Source: Chitinophagales bacterium
GTDB lineage: Bacteria; Bacteroidota; Bacteroidia; Chitinophagales; UBA10324
NCBI GenBank assembly: GCA_019694975.1
Contig: JAIBAY010000001.1
Coordinates: 440,732 to 504,731 of the forward strand
Direction of reading: 5' to 3'
Length of the DNA: 64,000 nt
A program made the translations under genes and the position numbers. Under the pieces are notes generated by a model. That model made no database searches and was not told the origin of the DNA. It saw only the letters and a list, made by a program, of their open reading frames with translations. Positions 8,244 to 17,822 of the stretch are shown piece after piece (the stretch's first letter is position 1; every line of letters begins with the position of its first letter).

Positions 8244-10022
8244 CTAAAAATTATTGAGATATCCAAAATGAATTTTCGCCGCGCGGAGTTCAATGGGGTT
8301 GTTTTGTTGATGCCCAAGAGCATAGCTTACGCCAAAGATACCAGCTTTAGTTTCGAAATTAAAGCCTGCGCCAAAGCCATAGGGCGTATCGTGGATAAGC
8401 GGTTCAACTGACCGGTCTTCCACATAACTTCCATCAAAGAACAGATAGAAGAATGAGTTCCTGCTGATGAAGTAATGATATTCACCGGTGAACACATGAT
8501 AACTGGTAGCGAGAATGGCATGTTCATCAAACCCTCTTAACAAACGGAACCCGCCAAGTAAAAACCGTTCATTTGCGTAAATCTTATCGGCAATAATGGC
8601 GCCACCATGATATGCTGCAAGGAATGAACTCCGGCCGGCTACCTGCCAGTATTTGTTTACGCTGCCCATCAGCCTGAACTGTGTTTTTTTTTCATTGACA
8701 GAATCGTATAATGAACCAAAATCAAATGCAGGATCGGATGGATCTGTCAGCGTGGTGATCTTTGCATTTTCCTTTATGGTCTTATTGCCGCCTTCCGCAT
8801 TAATAAGCAATGCAACACCACGGCGTGGATTGATGCGGTAATCAAGCTTTTCGAAAACAAAGCCGACACCGTAAAGCCGGGTGTTGTAGTCGATATTCGC
8901 AGGTAAAGTTTTAGTCTGCAATATGCTTAGTGTGTCAACCGATAAAACTGCATTGGAAATATTTCTGAAATAAAACTTAAAACTGTTCACACCAGTAAAC
9001 AGGTATTGCAGTCCAATCATTTCTTTCACCTCCAGGTACAGTGTATCGTTTTTATAGAGGTCGAAGCCTGCCTCTATGCCGAAAGGCAAATTGAACAGAT
9101 AGGGATAAGCACCTTTCAGATTCACCTGCGTTGCTTTTCCGGGCAACTGGTTAAACCGCAAACTGAGTGATTCTCCTCTGCCGAATGGATTAATAAGATT
9201 CAATTGCCCGTCGCCGGTGACCTGCAGCTTACCGTCAGATCCGCTGTTTGGCAACACACCTAACAGGAAATCAAAACTGCTGGCATTCTTTTTCTTCAGG
9301 TATAAAAGCACCGTTGCAGTAGCGTTATTAAACTGAACTGCCGACGGGCGCTCCTCGCTGAGAAACGGGAGCTCCGCAAGCTTACCTGTGATACCTTTAA
9401 TGGCGTCATCATCATATACTGCCGGTAACCGTAAACCAAGATAACCCGATAGATATTTGGGCGAGATTTTTGCATCCCCTTTTACATTAATACTGTCGAC
9501 TGTGATCAGCTTATTTTTTGTGACAAAAATTTTAGCATGCAACTGTTGCTCCTGAATATGCAAACTATCCAGCTTCACGGAAGCGAACGGATATCCGTTA
9601 TTTTCTAAATAGGTAAGCAGCTTATCCATCATGCCGGCAACTCCTTCGCTGCTGAACGTGCTTCCGTCAAATAATTTTTCCCGGAAACCAATCCGGTCAA
9701 GCATAACTTCATCGGCATTGCCATTGGAAAGACTGGCCCATCTCCATTGATTACCGGTATAAAGTGTCGCCGATAACCGCATGGAGTCGGCGATGATGGA
9801 TGAATACGTTGCTTCGAGAAACCCTTTTTCATAGAGTTTATTGAGCAGGCTGCGCATTTCAGCTACAGCGGACATTGAATCGCGCTGGTTTCTTTTGTAG
9901 GCAAAATCCTTCGTTAAAAAGCCGGTATCTTTGTCGGCAGGAATAATGCGGAGGAGGAAGTTTCCCTGCGCATGCAGGTTATAAGTTGCCAGGAGCAGTA
10001 AGATAAAAATCAGAAAACGCAT
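8244..10022 (-). CDS. BamA/TamA-family outer-membrane barrel protein
   Basis: A 592-residue Omp85-superfamily protein. A signal peptide (cleavage near L-H-A-Q, about residue 19) is followed by POTRA-like periplasmic segments (one clear unit at about 170-245, starting ITVDSINVKGD) and a 16-strand-type barrel. The barrel contains FLLGGFRLLRGFD, the conserved RGF of the lid loop in Omp85 proteins, and ends on an aromatic strand (HFGYLNNF). It is shorter than true BamA (usually about 800 residues in this phylum), so it is a secondary translocon/insertase-like member. It heads the unit with DUF4271 and hemD. Confidence 0.85.
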   Translation of the reverse strand: MRFLIFILLLLATYNLHAQGNFLLRIIPADKDTGFLTKDFAYKRNQRDSMSAVAEMRSLLNKLYEKGFLEATYSSIIADSMRLSATLYTGNQWRWASLSNGNADEVMLDRIGFREKLFDGSTFSSEGVAGMMDKLLTYLENNGYPFASVKLDSLHIQEQQLHAKIFVTKNKLITVDSINVKGDAKISPKYLSGYLGLRLPAVYDDDAIKGITGKLAELPFLSEERPSAVQFNNATATVLLYLKKKNASSFDFLLGVLPNSGSDGKLQVTGDGQLNLINPFGRGESLSLRFNQLPGKATQVNLKGAYPYLFNLPFGIEAGFDLYKNDTLYLEVKEMIGLQYLFTGVNSFKFYFRNISNAVLSVDTLSILQTKTLPANIDYNTRLYGVGFVFEKLDYRINPRRGVALLINAEGGNKTIKENAKITTLTDPSDPAFDFGSLYDSVNEKKTQFRLMGSVNKYWQVAGRSSFLAAYHGGAIIADKIYANERFLLGGFRLLRGFDEHAILATSYHVFTGEYHYFISRNSFFYLFFDGSYVEDRSVEPLIHDTPYGFGAGFNFETKAGIFGVSYALGHQQNNPIELRAAKIHFGYLNNF

Positions 10023-10047
10023 GCCAATATTGCGGTAAATGAATTTA

Positions 10048-10055
10048 CAAAACTA
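10048..10055 (-). promoter_or_regulatory. candidate -7 element for the barrel-DUF4271-hemD unit
   Basis: On the minus strand this reads TAGTTTTG, matching TAnnTTTG, about 26 bases from the ATG at 10022. The nearest TTTG is only 14 bases upstream, shorter than the usual spacing, so support rests on the -7 alone. Confidence 0.3.
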
Positions 10056-10187
10056 TCAATGATCAATGACAAATCTACCATTCAGGGAAACAGCGGTCTG
10101 AAACCCTTTCCGCGAATGTTGCACCTGTTGCTTCATTGGTTGTTGCCGGCAGCAATAAACAACGATGAATGATTTAATTCAGCATGC

Positions 10188-11315
10188 ATGGCAGGTATTT
10201 ACATTCATATTCCATTCTGCAGGCAGGCATGCCATTATTGTGATTTTCATTTTTCTGTAAACCAGGCAAGCAGGCCGGCAATAGCAGATGCTATAACAAT
10301 GGAGATTGCCTGGCAGAAAAATTATATCGGTAATGAAATTATCAGGACTATTTATTTCGGTGGCGGAACACCTTCCTTGCTTGATGAAAATGAACTGGCA
10401 AAAATTTTTGAACAGCTGCAAAGGCATTTCAACATTGATCAACATGCGGAAATTACGCTGGAGGCCAATCCCGATGATCTGACAAAGGAAAAAATAAGCA
10501 TCCTTTCGCATTCACCGGTTAACCGCCTGAGCATCGGCATACAGTCGTTTAACGACCATGATCTGCAATGGATGAACAGGGCGCATCGCGGATGGCAAGC
10601 TTCAAAGGCGATACAGGATGCACAGGATGCGGGCTTCAACAATTTATCAATCGACCTGATCTATGGATTGCCTGATTCAACGGATACCGGCTGGAATCAG
10701 AATATGGATACAGCGCTTGCAGCCGGCGTGCAACATATTTCCTGTTATTGCCTAACTGTTGAACCGAAGACAGCACTCGCTCATTTCATTTCGTCGGGAA
10801 AGAGTAAGCCGGTCAATGAGGAGCAGTCTGCCAGGCAGTTTGAGATGCTGATGGAAAAAATGAAGCGCCAACAATGGTTGCATTACGAGATTTCGAATTT
10901 CGCCATTGATGAGCTTCATTGTTCGAAACACAATACCGCCTACTGGAAGGGTGAAAAATACCTCGGCATCGGACCTTCCGCACATTCTTACAACGGCGTG
11001 TCGCGGCAGTGGAATGTTGCAAACAACCATCATTACCTGTCGGCAATCAGACAAGGCATGATCGCTTGCGAAAAAGAAATCCTCACCCCTACACAACAAA
11101 TCAATGAGCGCATCATGACACAGCTAAGAACTGTCTGGGGGTTGCAGCTTACCGACTTCGATACAACAATTTCCCGTCAATTGCATAGCAACAGTCTTCC
11201 GTTTATTGCTGCAGGCCTTGCCACTTTACACGAAAACCTGCTTACCCTGACGGATTCTGGCAAGCTGATTGCCGACCGCATAATTGTAGAGCTGATGCTG
11301 GAAGATCCATCATAA
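10188..11315 (+). CDS. hemW: radical SAM heme chaperone HemW
   Basis: A 375-residue radical SAM protein. The cluster motif CxxxCxxC is present as C11, C15 and C18 (CRQACHYC), followed by the GGGTPSLL SAM-binding segment and the GIQSFND and GLPDSTDTGW stretches typical of HemW. HemW resembles oxygen-independent coproporphyrinogen oxidase HemN but lacks its extra cysteine pattern and acts in heme delivery. The C-terminal HemN-like domain (about 300-370) is present. It is divergent from the barrel-hemD unit, which makes a heme-linked neighbourhood. The stop is 37 bases from the convergent leucine-rich-repeat gene. Confidence 0.92.
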   Translation: MAGIYIHIPFCRQACHYCDFHFSVNQASRPAIADAITMEIAWQKNYIGNEIIRTIYFGGGTPSLLDENELAKIFEQLQRHFNIDQHAEITLEANPDDLTKEKISILSHSPVNRLSIGIQSFNDHDLQWMNRAHRGWQASKAIQDAQDAGFNNLSIDLIYGLPDSTDTGWNQNMDTALAAGVQHISCYCLTVEPKTALAHFISSGKSKPVNEEQSARQFEMLMEKMKRQQWLHYEISNFAIDELHCSKHNTAYWKGEKYLGIGPSAHSYNGVSRQWNVANNHHYLSAIRQGMIACEKEILTPTQQINERIMTQLRTVWGLQLTDFDTTISRQLHSNSLPFIAAGLATLHENLLTLTDSGKLIADRIIVELMLEDPS

Positions 11316-11352
11316 TAGCATACGGATCAGTTTTGAATTTCGATTCACCAGT

Positions 11353-13026
11353 TCACTTATTTTCGATAGGTACCAGGTTATTGAATCCTTTGGCAATAAT
11401 CTTTGTATACGGCAAAGCGTTTTTCAGTTCCTTATATATTGCAGCATCAAGCTTATTATAGCTTACATCAACCACCTCCAGTTGTTGCATGTGCTGTAAT
11501 TGTTTTACGGCTGCGGGCATATCAAGCGATTCATTAAAACTCAGATTCAGGTTCTTTAACGATGTAAGGCGCTCAAACTGCGCCGGTAATCTTATAAGGA
11601 GGTTTGCTTTCAGGTCGAGATTGTTCAGTGCCGTGAGCCTTGAAAAACTATCGGGCAGCGTTGACAGCAGATTACCGCGCAGGTTTAGCAAATGAAGTTG
11701 GCTGCACTGCGTGATTGTGACTGGAAGCGCCGTCACAACCTGATCATTCAGGCTCAATACCTGCAGTTGTTGCAGGTTACCGATTGTCGCTGGCAACAGC
11801 TTTATCTTATCCACCGGGTAAGCGAAAAAATCAGCGTCGGCATGCAGTTCGCGTAATGCTGACAGTTCGCCTATCCAGTCCGGCAGCCTGCTGATGTGGT
11901 TGTGATCAATATTCAGCACCTCGAGGTGTTTCAACCCGCGAATAGCCGGTGACAATTCAAAGAGTGTGCACCAACTGAGGTTCAGTACCTTAAGTTTCAG
12001 AAACTTTGCAACGGCTGACGGCACGGACATGACTGAGTCGCCACTCAGGTTCAGGTCTTCGAGCTGAATAAGTCTATCAAATCCGGCAGGAAAATTCTTC
12101 AATCTGTTTCTGCGCTGACCGTCCTTATCCATTCCGAGGTTAAGTGCTTTCAATTGCACCAGTTGTTCAATGCTACCCGGAAGCGATTGCAATCGATTGC
12201 CGCTTAGATCAAGTGATTCCAAAGCAACAAGGCTTCCTGTACTTTCCGGCAGTGTCGCCAGGTCGTTGGAAGCAAGCGACAGATGACGGAGGGATGCAAT
12301 CGCCGACAGCTTTACCATTTCATCCTGCAACTTCAGTGATAAATTATTGCTGAGATCAAGCGATGAAAGTGCGTGGAAATCATTCAAGTTGCCCGGCAAT
12401 GCGAGCAGCCTGTTATCTGAAAGATTAAGCCGCTGAAGTCCCGGCAGCTCATTCAAGCCGGGCGGAAAATTCTTCAACAGGTTGTTGGAGAGGTCGAGCG
12501 CAATGAGCTGAGGGATTGACTTGAGTATTCCACTCAGTACTGTAAAATTCAATGACCTGTTAAATGATAAATTGAGATCTGAAAGGTTCCGGCAATTTTG
12601 CAAGGCATCCGGCAAGACGGTGAGCTGATTTGATTTCAGGTTCAATGACTGAATCTGCTGCAGCCTCCCTATTTCATCAGGCAAAACACTGATGCCGCAG
12701 ATGCTGATCTCAAGAAAACTTAAACCAGGCAGTTCCGCCAACTGTGACAATATCTGTTTCCAATCGGCCTGCAGGCAATACCTGAATGTGATTCCCTTAA
12801 GGTGGTTTAGACTGGAAAAACCTGCAGGCAGCCGCGTAAGTGTATCATGTTCGAGGAAAAGATAATAGCACTGTTGCGGTTTTTTTAAGGCAAGGTCAAG
12901 CCGGTAAAAAGTGCTGTCGCTGTCATAAGGCACCTCCTTTACCTGTCCGGATGCGGCAAAGGTCATTGCCAGACATAGCAGCAGGCTGCATAAACCCATT
13001 AGCCTTTTAACCCTGTGAATCTTCAT
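11353..13026 (-). CDS. secreted leucine-rich repeat protein
   Basis: A protein of about 557 residues from the ATG at 13026 (the frame also has an ATG at 13047, three bases after lysS). The chosen start gives a standard signal peptide with cleavage near A-A-S-G-Q. From about residue 85 to the end it is a chain of roughly 20 repeats of the LxxLxxLxLxxNxLxxLP type, which form a curved solenoid used for protein binding. It has no T9SS sorting tail and no membrane anchor that I can see, so it may stay in the periplasm. It follows lysS closely on the same strand and may be read through from it. Binding partner unknown. Confidence 0.8.
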   Translation of the reverse strand: MKIHRVKRLMGLCSLLLCLAMTFAASGQVKEVPYDSDSTFYRLDLALKKPQQCYYLFLEHDTLTRLPAGFSSLNHLKGITFRYCLQADWKQILSQLAELPGLSFLEISICGISVLPDEIGRLQQIQSLNLKSNQLTVLPDALQNCRNLSDLNLSFNRSLNFTVLSGILKSIPQLIALDLSNNLLKNFPPGLNELPGLQRLNLSDNRLLALPGNLNDFHALSSLDLSNNLSLKLQDEMVKLSAIASLRHLSLASNDLATLPESTGSLVALESLDLSGNRLQSLPGSIEQLVQLKALNLGMDKDGQRRNRLKNFPAGFDRLIQLEDLNLSGDSVMSVPSAVAKFLKLKVLNLSWCTLFELSPAIRGLKHLEVLNIDHNHISRLPDWIGELSALRELHADADFFAYPVDKIKLLPATIGNLQQLQVLSLNDQVVTALPVTITQCSQLHLLNLRGNLLSTLPDSFSRLTALNNLDLKANLLIRLPAQFERLTSLKNLNLSFNESLDMPAAVKQLQHMQQLEVVDVSYNKLDAAIYKELKNALPYTKIIAKGFNNLVPIENK

Positions 13027-13049
13027 ACTGAAATGAGATAAGCTCATGC

Positions 13050-14561
13050 CTAGCGTTCCGCACGCATCTGCGGGAAAAAAATTACATCCTGAATGGACGG
13101 CGCATTGGTCATGATCATGGTGAGCCGGTCAATACCAATGCCAAGTCCGGCTGTTGGCGGCATACCATATTCAATGGCACGAAGAAAATCTTCATCGAGC
13201 ATCATTGCTTCTTCATCGCCGCGTTTACCTAAATCAAGTTGCTCTTCAAACCGCCTGCGCTGATCAAGCGGATCATTCAATTCACTGAATGCATTGCACA
13301 TTTCCTTGCCGTTGCAGATAGCTTCAAAGCGTTCCACGAGGCCTGTTTTAGCCCGGTGCTTTTTCGCCAGCGGCGACATTTCAACCGGATAGTCGGTGAT
13401 GAAGGTTGGCTGAATCAGGTGCGGCTCGCAGAGTTCACCAAAGATCTGGTCAATAAGTTTGCCTTTCCCCATGGTATTATCTGCCGGCACTTTTAATTGT
13501 CGCGCTGTTTCCCGCAGCTGTTGCTCATCCATTTCACTGATATCAATTTTAGTGAAGTGTTCGATGGCTTCAAACATCGTGAAGCGTTTCCAGGGACGCT
13601 TAAAGTCGATCTCGTTACTGCCTACCGTTATCCTGGTAGTACCGTGCAATGCAATGGCAATACGTTCCACCATTTCTTCCACCAATTCCATCATCCAGTA
13701 ATAATCCTTGTAGGCTACATACAATTCCATCATGGTAAATTCAGGATTGTGTGTCCGATCCATGCCTTCATTGCGAAAATCTTTTGCAAATTCAAATACG
13801 CCTTCATAGCCGCCGACAATCAGGCGTTTGAGGTACAGCTCATCGGCAATACGCAGGTACAATGTCATGTCGAGCGAATTGTGATGCGTCTTGAATGGCC
13901 TGGCGAGTGCGCCACCGTACAACGGCTGCAACACCGGTGTTTCCACTTCCAGGTACCCTTTCTCCAGCAGGAAATTACGCATGGTCTGCAATAGCCTGCT
14001 ACGCATGACAAAGATCTCCTTCGACCTAGCATTCACATTTAAGTCGACATACCGCTGACGGTACCGCAATTCCGGATCAGTCACCTCATCAAACAAATGA
14101 CCTTCCTTTTCTTTCACAACAGGAAGCGGCCGCAATGCTTTGCTCAGCAACTTCATGGATTTAACATGAATTGAGGTCTCTCCTGTTTTGGTGATAAAGA
14201 CATACCCGGTTACGCCGATAAAATCGCCAAGGTCAAGCAGTTTTTTAAAGACAGTGTTGTAAAGGGTTTTGTCGTCGCCCGGACATAACTCATCACGGCT
14301 CACATACAACTGGATTTTACCAACGGCATCCTGCAACACGGCAAAAGACGCGCTGCCCATGATACGTTTTCCGGTTAACCTTCCGGCGATTGATACTTCC
14401 TTCCACTCCGCGGCGTCTGTATTGTTCGAATAATTAGTAAGAATGTTAGCCGATGTATTGTTCACGGCAAATGATTCCGCCGGATAAGGATCAATACCCA
14501 TAGACACCAGTTCTTCCAATGCCTGCCTGCGCTGAATTTCATGTTCACTTAAATGCATCAT
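13050..14561 (-). CDS. lysS: lysyl-tRNA synthetase (class II)
   Basis: An enzyme of about 503 residues that charges tRNA-Lys. The N-terminal OB-fold anticodon-binding domain (about 55-160) is followed by the class II catalytic core: motif 2 region with FRNEGMDRTHNPEF and motif 3 GLGIGIDRLTMIMT near the C terminus, ending FFPQMR as in the family. The frame is open to 14612, but a well-formed -7 element lies at 14579-14587, downstream of that ATG. The tandem ATGs at 14561/14558 (MMHLSEHEIQRRQ) match the usual family start, so 14561 is chosen. Confidence 0.95.
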   Translation of the reverse strand: MMHLSEHEIQRRQALEELVSMGIDPYPAESFAVNNTSANILTNYSNNTDAAEWKEVSIAGRLTGKRIMGSASFAVLQDAVGKIQLYVSRDELCPGDDKTLYNTVFKKLLDLGDFIGVTGYVFITKTGETSIHVKSMKLLSKALRPLPVVKEKEGHLFDEVTDPELRYRQRYVDLNVNARSKEIFVMRSRLLQTMRNFLLEKGYLEVETPVLQPLYGGALARPFKTHHNSLDMTLYLRIADELYLKRLIVGGYEGVFEFAKDFRNEGMDRTHNPEFTMMELYVAYKDYYWMMELVEEMVERIAIALHGTTRITVGSNEIDFKRPWKRFTMFEAIEHFTKIDISEMDEQQLRETARQLKVPADNTMGKGKLIDQIFGELCEPHLIQPTFITDYPVEMSPLAKKHRAKTGLVERFEAICNGKEMCNAFSELNDPLDQRRRFEEQLDLGKRGDEEAMMLDEDFLRAIEYGMPPTAGLGIGIDRLTMIMTNAPSIQDVIFFPQMRAER

Positions 14562-14578
14562 ATTTCCAGTTATTGCCG

Positions 14579-14587
14579 GCAAAAATA
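14579..14587 (-). promoter_or_regulatory. -7 element of the lysS promoter
   Basis: Minus-strand TATTTTTGC matches TAnnTTTG exactly and lies about 18-25 bases before the lysS ATG pair, so the 5' leader would be very short. No good TTTG was found at the right distance upstream. Its position rules against the upstream ATG at 14612 as the start. Confidence 0.45.
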
Positions 14588-14713
14588 GTTTTTCGAAATG
14601 AGTACTTTGCATGCCGTGAGGATAATTTCATGAACCACTGAGAATCTGTTTCTTCCAGCATGGATTCCGTCTTCAAAATAAACTATCAAGTATCTCTTCA
14701 ACATCTCTGACGC

Positions 14714-15703
14714 TTGAACGCCGGATCAACAAACATCAGAATTCAGACCTGGGTGGTAGCCGTTGGCATACTGTTACTGATTGCCAAGTTCATCGCTTAC
14801 CTGCTTACACATTCCAATGCTATTCTTACCGATGCACTGGAAAGCATTGTCAATATTGTTGCCGGAGGCATTGGCTTGTACAGCCTTCAGCTTTCTGCCA
14901 AGCCACGTGATGCCGATCATCCTTACGGTCACGGCAAAATCGAATTCATTTCAGCAAGTATTGAAGGCACCATGGTATTGTTTGCCGGACTTGTGATAAT
15001 TGGAAAATCTGTTTACAGTTTTATCTATCCTCAACCGTTAAGTGATCTCGATACCGGTATATTCATTATCCTGGCCACCGCCCTCATCAACTATGGTTTG
15101 GGATTCTTATGCATTCGTCAGGGCAGCAAATCGGGATCACCAGCATTATCAGGCAGTGGCGCTCATCTGCAATCTGATGCTTTTTCAACATTCGGCATCA
15201 TTGCGGCGCTGGTGCTGATTTATTTCACCGGTTTGAAAATGCTGGATAACATCATTGCCATTGGTATGGGAATCTTCATCTGCTTTACCGGATACCAGGT
15301 GGTGAGAAAAGCCATTGCCGGCATCATGGATGAAGCTGACTATGATCTGTTGCGGCAGATCATTTCTCAGCTCAACCATGAAAGGCATGATGAATGGGTT
15401 GATCTTCATAATATGCGGGTGATCAAATACGGTAATGTGGTACACATTGACTGCCATCTGACGCTCCCCTGGTACATTAATGTGCGGGAAGCACATGAAC
15501 AGGTGAGCAGTGTTGACGAGAGTGTAAAAAAGGATTTACTGAATCCGGTAGAATTATTTATTCATACTGATCCCTGTGTGCCGCAGTCGCAGTGCCGGAT
15601 CTGTATCAACCGTGATTGCCATGCACGGGAGGCGCCATTGGAGAAGGCCATAACATGGAACCTGGAAACTTCGCTTCAAAACAAGAAACATGGATTGGCG
15701 TGA
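14714..15703 (+). CDS. cation diffusion facilitator (CDF) family metal transporter
   Basis: A 329-residue inner-membrane transporter that exports divalent metal (zinc, iron, manganese or cobalt) against protons. The six-helix CDF domain has the metal-site aspartates in DALESIV (helix 2) and SDAFSTFG (helix 5), the HPYGHGK loop after helix 2, and a cytoplasmic ferredoxin-like domain (about 205-285). Translation must begin at TTG 14714 or later, because an in-frame TGA lies just 6 bases upstream. The C-terminal tail is unusual: C288, C294, C297 and C302 with H284 and H303 form a compact cysteine-rich knot that could sense or deliver metal. The stop is 8 bases from the convergent response-regulator gene. 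Confidence 0.9.
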   Translation: MNAGSTNIRIQTWVVAVGILLLIAKFIAYLLTHSNAILTDALESIVNIVAGGIGLYSLQLSAKPRDADHPYGHGKIEFISASIEGTMVLFAGLVIIGKSVYSFIYPQPLSDLDTGIFIILATALINYGLGFLCIRQGSKSGSPALSGSGAHLQSDAFSTFGIIAALVLIYFTGLKMLDNIIAIGMGIFICFTGYQVVRKAIAGIMDEADYDLLRQIISQLNHERHDEWVDLHNMRVIKYGNVVHIDCHLTLPWYINVREAHEQVSSVDESVKKDLLNPVELFIHTDPCVPQSQCRICINRDCHAREAPLEKAITWNLETSLQNKKHGLA

Positions 15704-15711
15704 TGGCGCGT

Positions 15712-16137
15712 CTATTCTTTGGCAGACATAACCCTTCTTAATTCAGCAACAAGGTCGGCCATTTTAAATGGTTTTGCGATGTAGCCGTCCATACCGGCTT
15801 TGAGGTATTTCTCCCGATCACCTGCCATGGCATAGGCCGTAATGGCAATGATTTTCGGTGCGTTGTCAGTAAACCGTTCGCGAATGAGTCTGGTTGTTTC
15901 TTCTCCGCCCATTTCAGGCATTTGAATATCCATAAGCACCAGGTCAATCTTTTTTTCATTTAAAGACCGCAGCACATCCAGTCCGTCTGCTACCGCTTCT
16001 GCCTTATAACCTAATATAGCAAGGATATTCAACAGTAACTTCTGATTAATCACATTATCTTCTGCAATCAGAATCCTGAGGGGAAGCTCATCGGCGAGTT
16101 TATCGTTTGACTTATCAGACAAATTCTTATTTGTCAA
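15712..16137 (-). CDS. single-domain response regulator (receiver only)
   Basis: A 141-residue CheY-like receiver with no output domain. Phosphorylation residues are complete: E26/D27 acidic pair, D70 phospho-acceptor in VLMDIQMPEM, T100 in AITAYA and K122 in AKPF. The sequence style (ILIAEDNVINQKL at the start, GMDGYIAKPF near the end) is that of receivers from hybrid histidine kinases, so it probably serves as a relay carrier for such a kinase encoded elsewhere. A short charged N-terminal tail precedes the domain. It converges on the CDF gene and no kinase is adjacent. Confidence 0.9.
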   Translation of the reverse strand: MTNKNLSDKSNDKLADELPLRILIAEDNVINQKLLLNILAILGYKAEAVADGLDVLRSLNEKKIDLVLMDIQMPEMGGEETTRLIRERFTDNAPKIIAITAYAMAGDREKYLKAGMDGYIAKPFKMADLVAELRRVMSAKE

Positions 16138-16328
16138 GTGGCAGAAATATGATGGTTATTAATTTGTCGGAATACGGACTGCTATGCTGCAATCACCATC
16201 AGCATAACACCGCCACATTAACCTTGTTCATTTCAACTGAAGCATTCAATCGAAAAATTGCGCTTCAGCGTGAAGTTGCAGGGTGGTGTATACACGCACT
16301 GTGGATGGGAAAACGGTATTGTGGTTCA

Positions 16329-17603
16329 CTACTTTGGTATGCGGAAGGCTTTCCTGATTTTGTCTACATAATCCAGCTTCTCCCATGTAAAGAACTCCAC
16401 TTCCCGGAATTTTGATTTGCTGTTTTTGCCTACGTTTACTTTATGCCTGAACGGTTTCTTTCCCATATGGCCATACGCTGCAGTTTTACCATAAATGGGA
16501 TTACGCAATTTCAGCCTTTTAACAATCTCATACGGCCGCATATCGAAAATCTGCTGAACGATCTCTGCAATTTTACCATCCGTCATCGTCTTGCCCTGCT
16601 CATCTTTGACAAGCGTAGTACCATATGTGGTGATATATAAACCAACCGGTTCCGCCACACCAATGGCATAAGCTACCTGCACCAGCACCTGGCTTGCCAC
16701 TCCGGCAGCCACCAGGTTTTTTGCAATATGGCGCACCGCATAGGCAGCGGAACGGTCAACCTTGGAAGGATCTTTTCCGGAGAAGGCGCCACCACCATGT
16801 GCGCCTTTTCCGCCGTAAGTGTCAACGATGATCTTTCTGCCGGTGAGGCCGGTATCTCCATGAGGACCGCCAATTACAAATTTTCCCGTGGGGTTGATGT
16901 AGTACTTGATATCATTGCCAAACAGACTTGTGATCCGGGAAGGGAAACTCTTTTTCGTCCTTGGAATCAGATACTTGTTTATATCTTCTGAAATGATCTT
17001 CTGCATCTCAGCATCAGAAGCAAAATCATCATGCTGTGTGGAGATGACAATGGCATCAATCCTGAGCGGCTTATGATCGTCACTGTATTCAATGGTAACC
17101 TGCGATTTGGCGTCGGGACGCAGGTATTTCATCACCTTTCCTTCGCGCCGGATGGCAGAGAGTTCTTCGAGCAGCTTATGCGCGAGGTCGAGCGCGAGCG
17201 GCATATAATTATCCGTTTCATTGGTGGCATAACCAAACATCATTCCCTGGTCTCCCGCACCCTGATCTTCCTTTTTCTTCCGTTCCACACCCTGGTTAAT
17301 ATCAGGCGACTGTTCATGAATTGCCGTAACAATACCGCATGAATCCGCATCAAACATGTATTCTGATTTCGTGTAGCCTATCTGGCGAATCACTTTACGG
17401 GCAGCCCGCTGAATGTCAACGTATGCTTTGGATTTTACTTCGCCGCCAACAACAACAAGTCCTGTCGTCACGAATGTTTCGCAGGCGACTTTGGCATTGG
17501 GATCCTGTTTCAGAAACTCATCGAGTATGGCATCAGAAATCTGATCGGCAACTTTATCCGGGTGGCCTTCGGAAACGGATTCCGAAGTGAAGAGGTAAGG
17601 CAT
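16329..17603 (-). CDS. metK: S-adenosylmethionine synthase
   Basis: A 424-residue cytosolic enzyme that makes SAM from methionine and ATP. The signature motifs are present: GHPDK (13-17) at the methionine/ATP site, [12 protein letters not shown] in the middle, and [16 protein letters not shown] with the catalytic lysine/aspartate residues. The length is normal for Bacteroidota MetK. The ATG at 17603 starts the canonical [17 protein letters not shown]. The 218-base spacer upstream holds a hairpin near the end of the preceding gene. I could not recognise a SAM riboswitch in it. Confidence 0.97.
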   Translation of the reverse strand: MPYLFTSESVSEGHPDKVADQISDAILDEFLKQDPNAKVACETFVTTGLVVVGGEVKSKAYVDIQRAARKVIRQIGYTKSEYMFDADSCGIVTAIHEQSPDINQGVERKKKEDQGAGDQGMMFGYATNETDNYMPLALDLAHKLLEELSAIRREGKVMKYLRPDAKSQVTIEYSDDHKPLRIDAIVISTQHDDFASDAEMQKIISEDINKYLIPRTKKSFPSRITSLFGNDIKYYINPTGKFVIGGPHGDTGLTGRKIIVDTYGGKGAHGGGAFSGKDPSKVDRSAAYAVRHIAKNLVAAGVASQVLVQVAYAIGVAEPVGLYITTYGTTLVKDEQGKTMTDGKIAEIVQQIFDMRPYEIVKRLKLRNPIYGKTAAYGHMGKKPFRHKVNVGKNSKSKFREVEFFTWEKLDYVDKIRKAFRIPK

Positions 17604-17778
17604 CGAATGGGTTAAATTTTACAGAGAAAGTGTGCGAAGATAGGGCAGCCAAGTGAAATATCCGATTAATATTTATGCTGCGGGTGATGGCAAGAATTAC
17701 CCGTTACCGGCCGATGACATTTACATATAATTACCGGGAGCAACTGTTCATTCGGGAAGCAACCATACAGAATGTTAG

Positions 17779-17822
17779 AAAAAGTTAGCAGCTATGCCGT
17801 TTACCTTTCGGCATAACGGCAT
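17779..17822 (-). terminator. hairpin ending the T9SS gene upstream of metK
   Basis: ATGCCGTT (17794-17801) and AACGGCAT (17815-17822) form an 8-bp stem that begins at the stop codon of the upstream gene (minus-strand sense). A T-run follows about 11 bases further on (complement of the A-run near 17779-17783). The gap between stem and T-run makes it a weaker intrinsic terminator. Confidence 0.4.

Noticed and set aside
17604..17821. SAM riboswitch upstream of metK
   Set aside because: Position is attractive but I could not find the conserved aptamer features. Only a terminator-like hairpin belonging to the preceding gene is visible.
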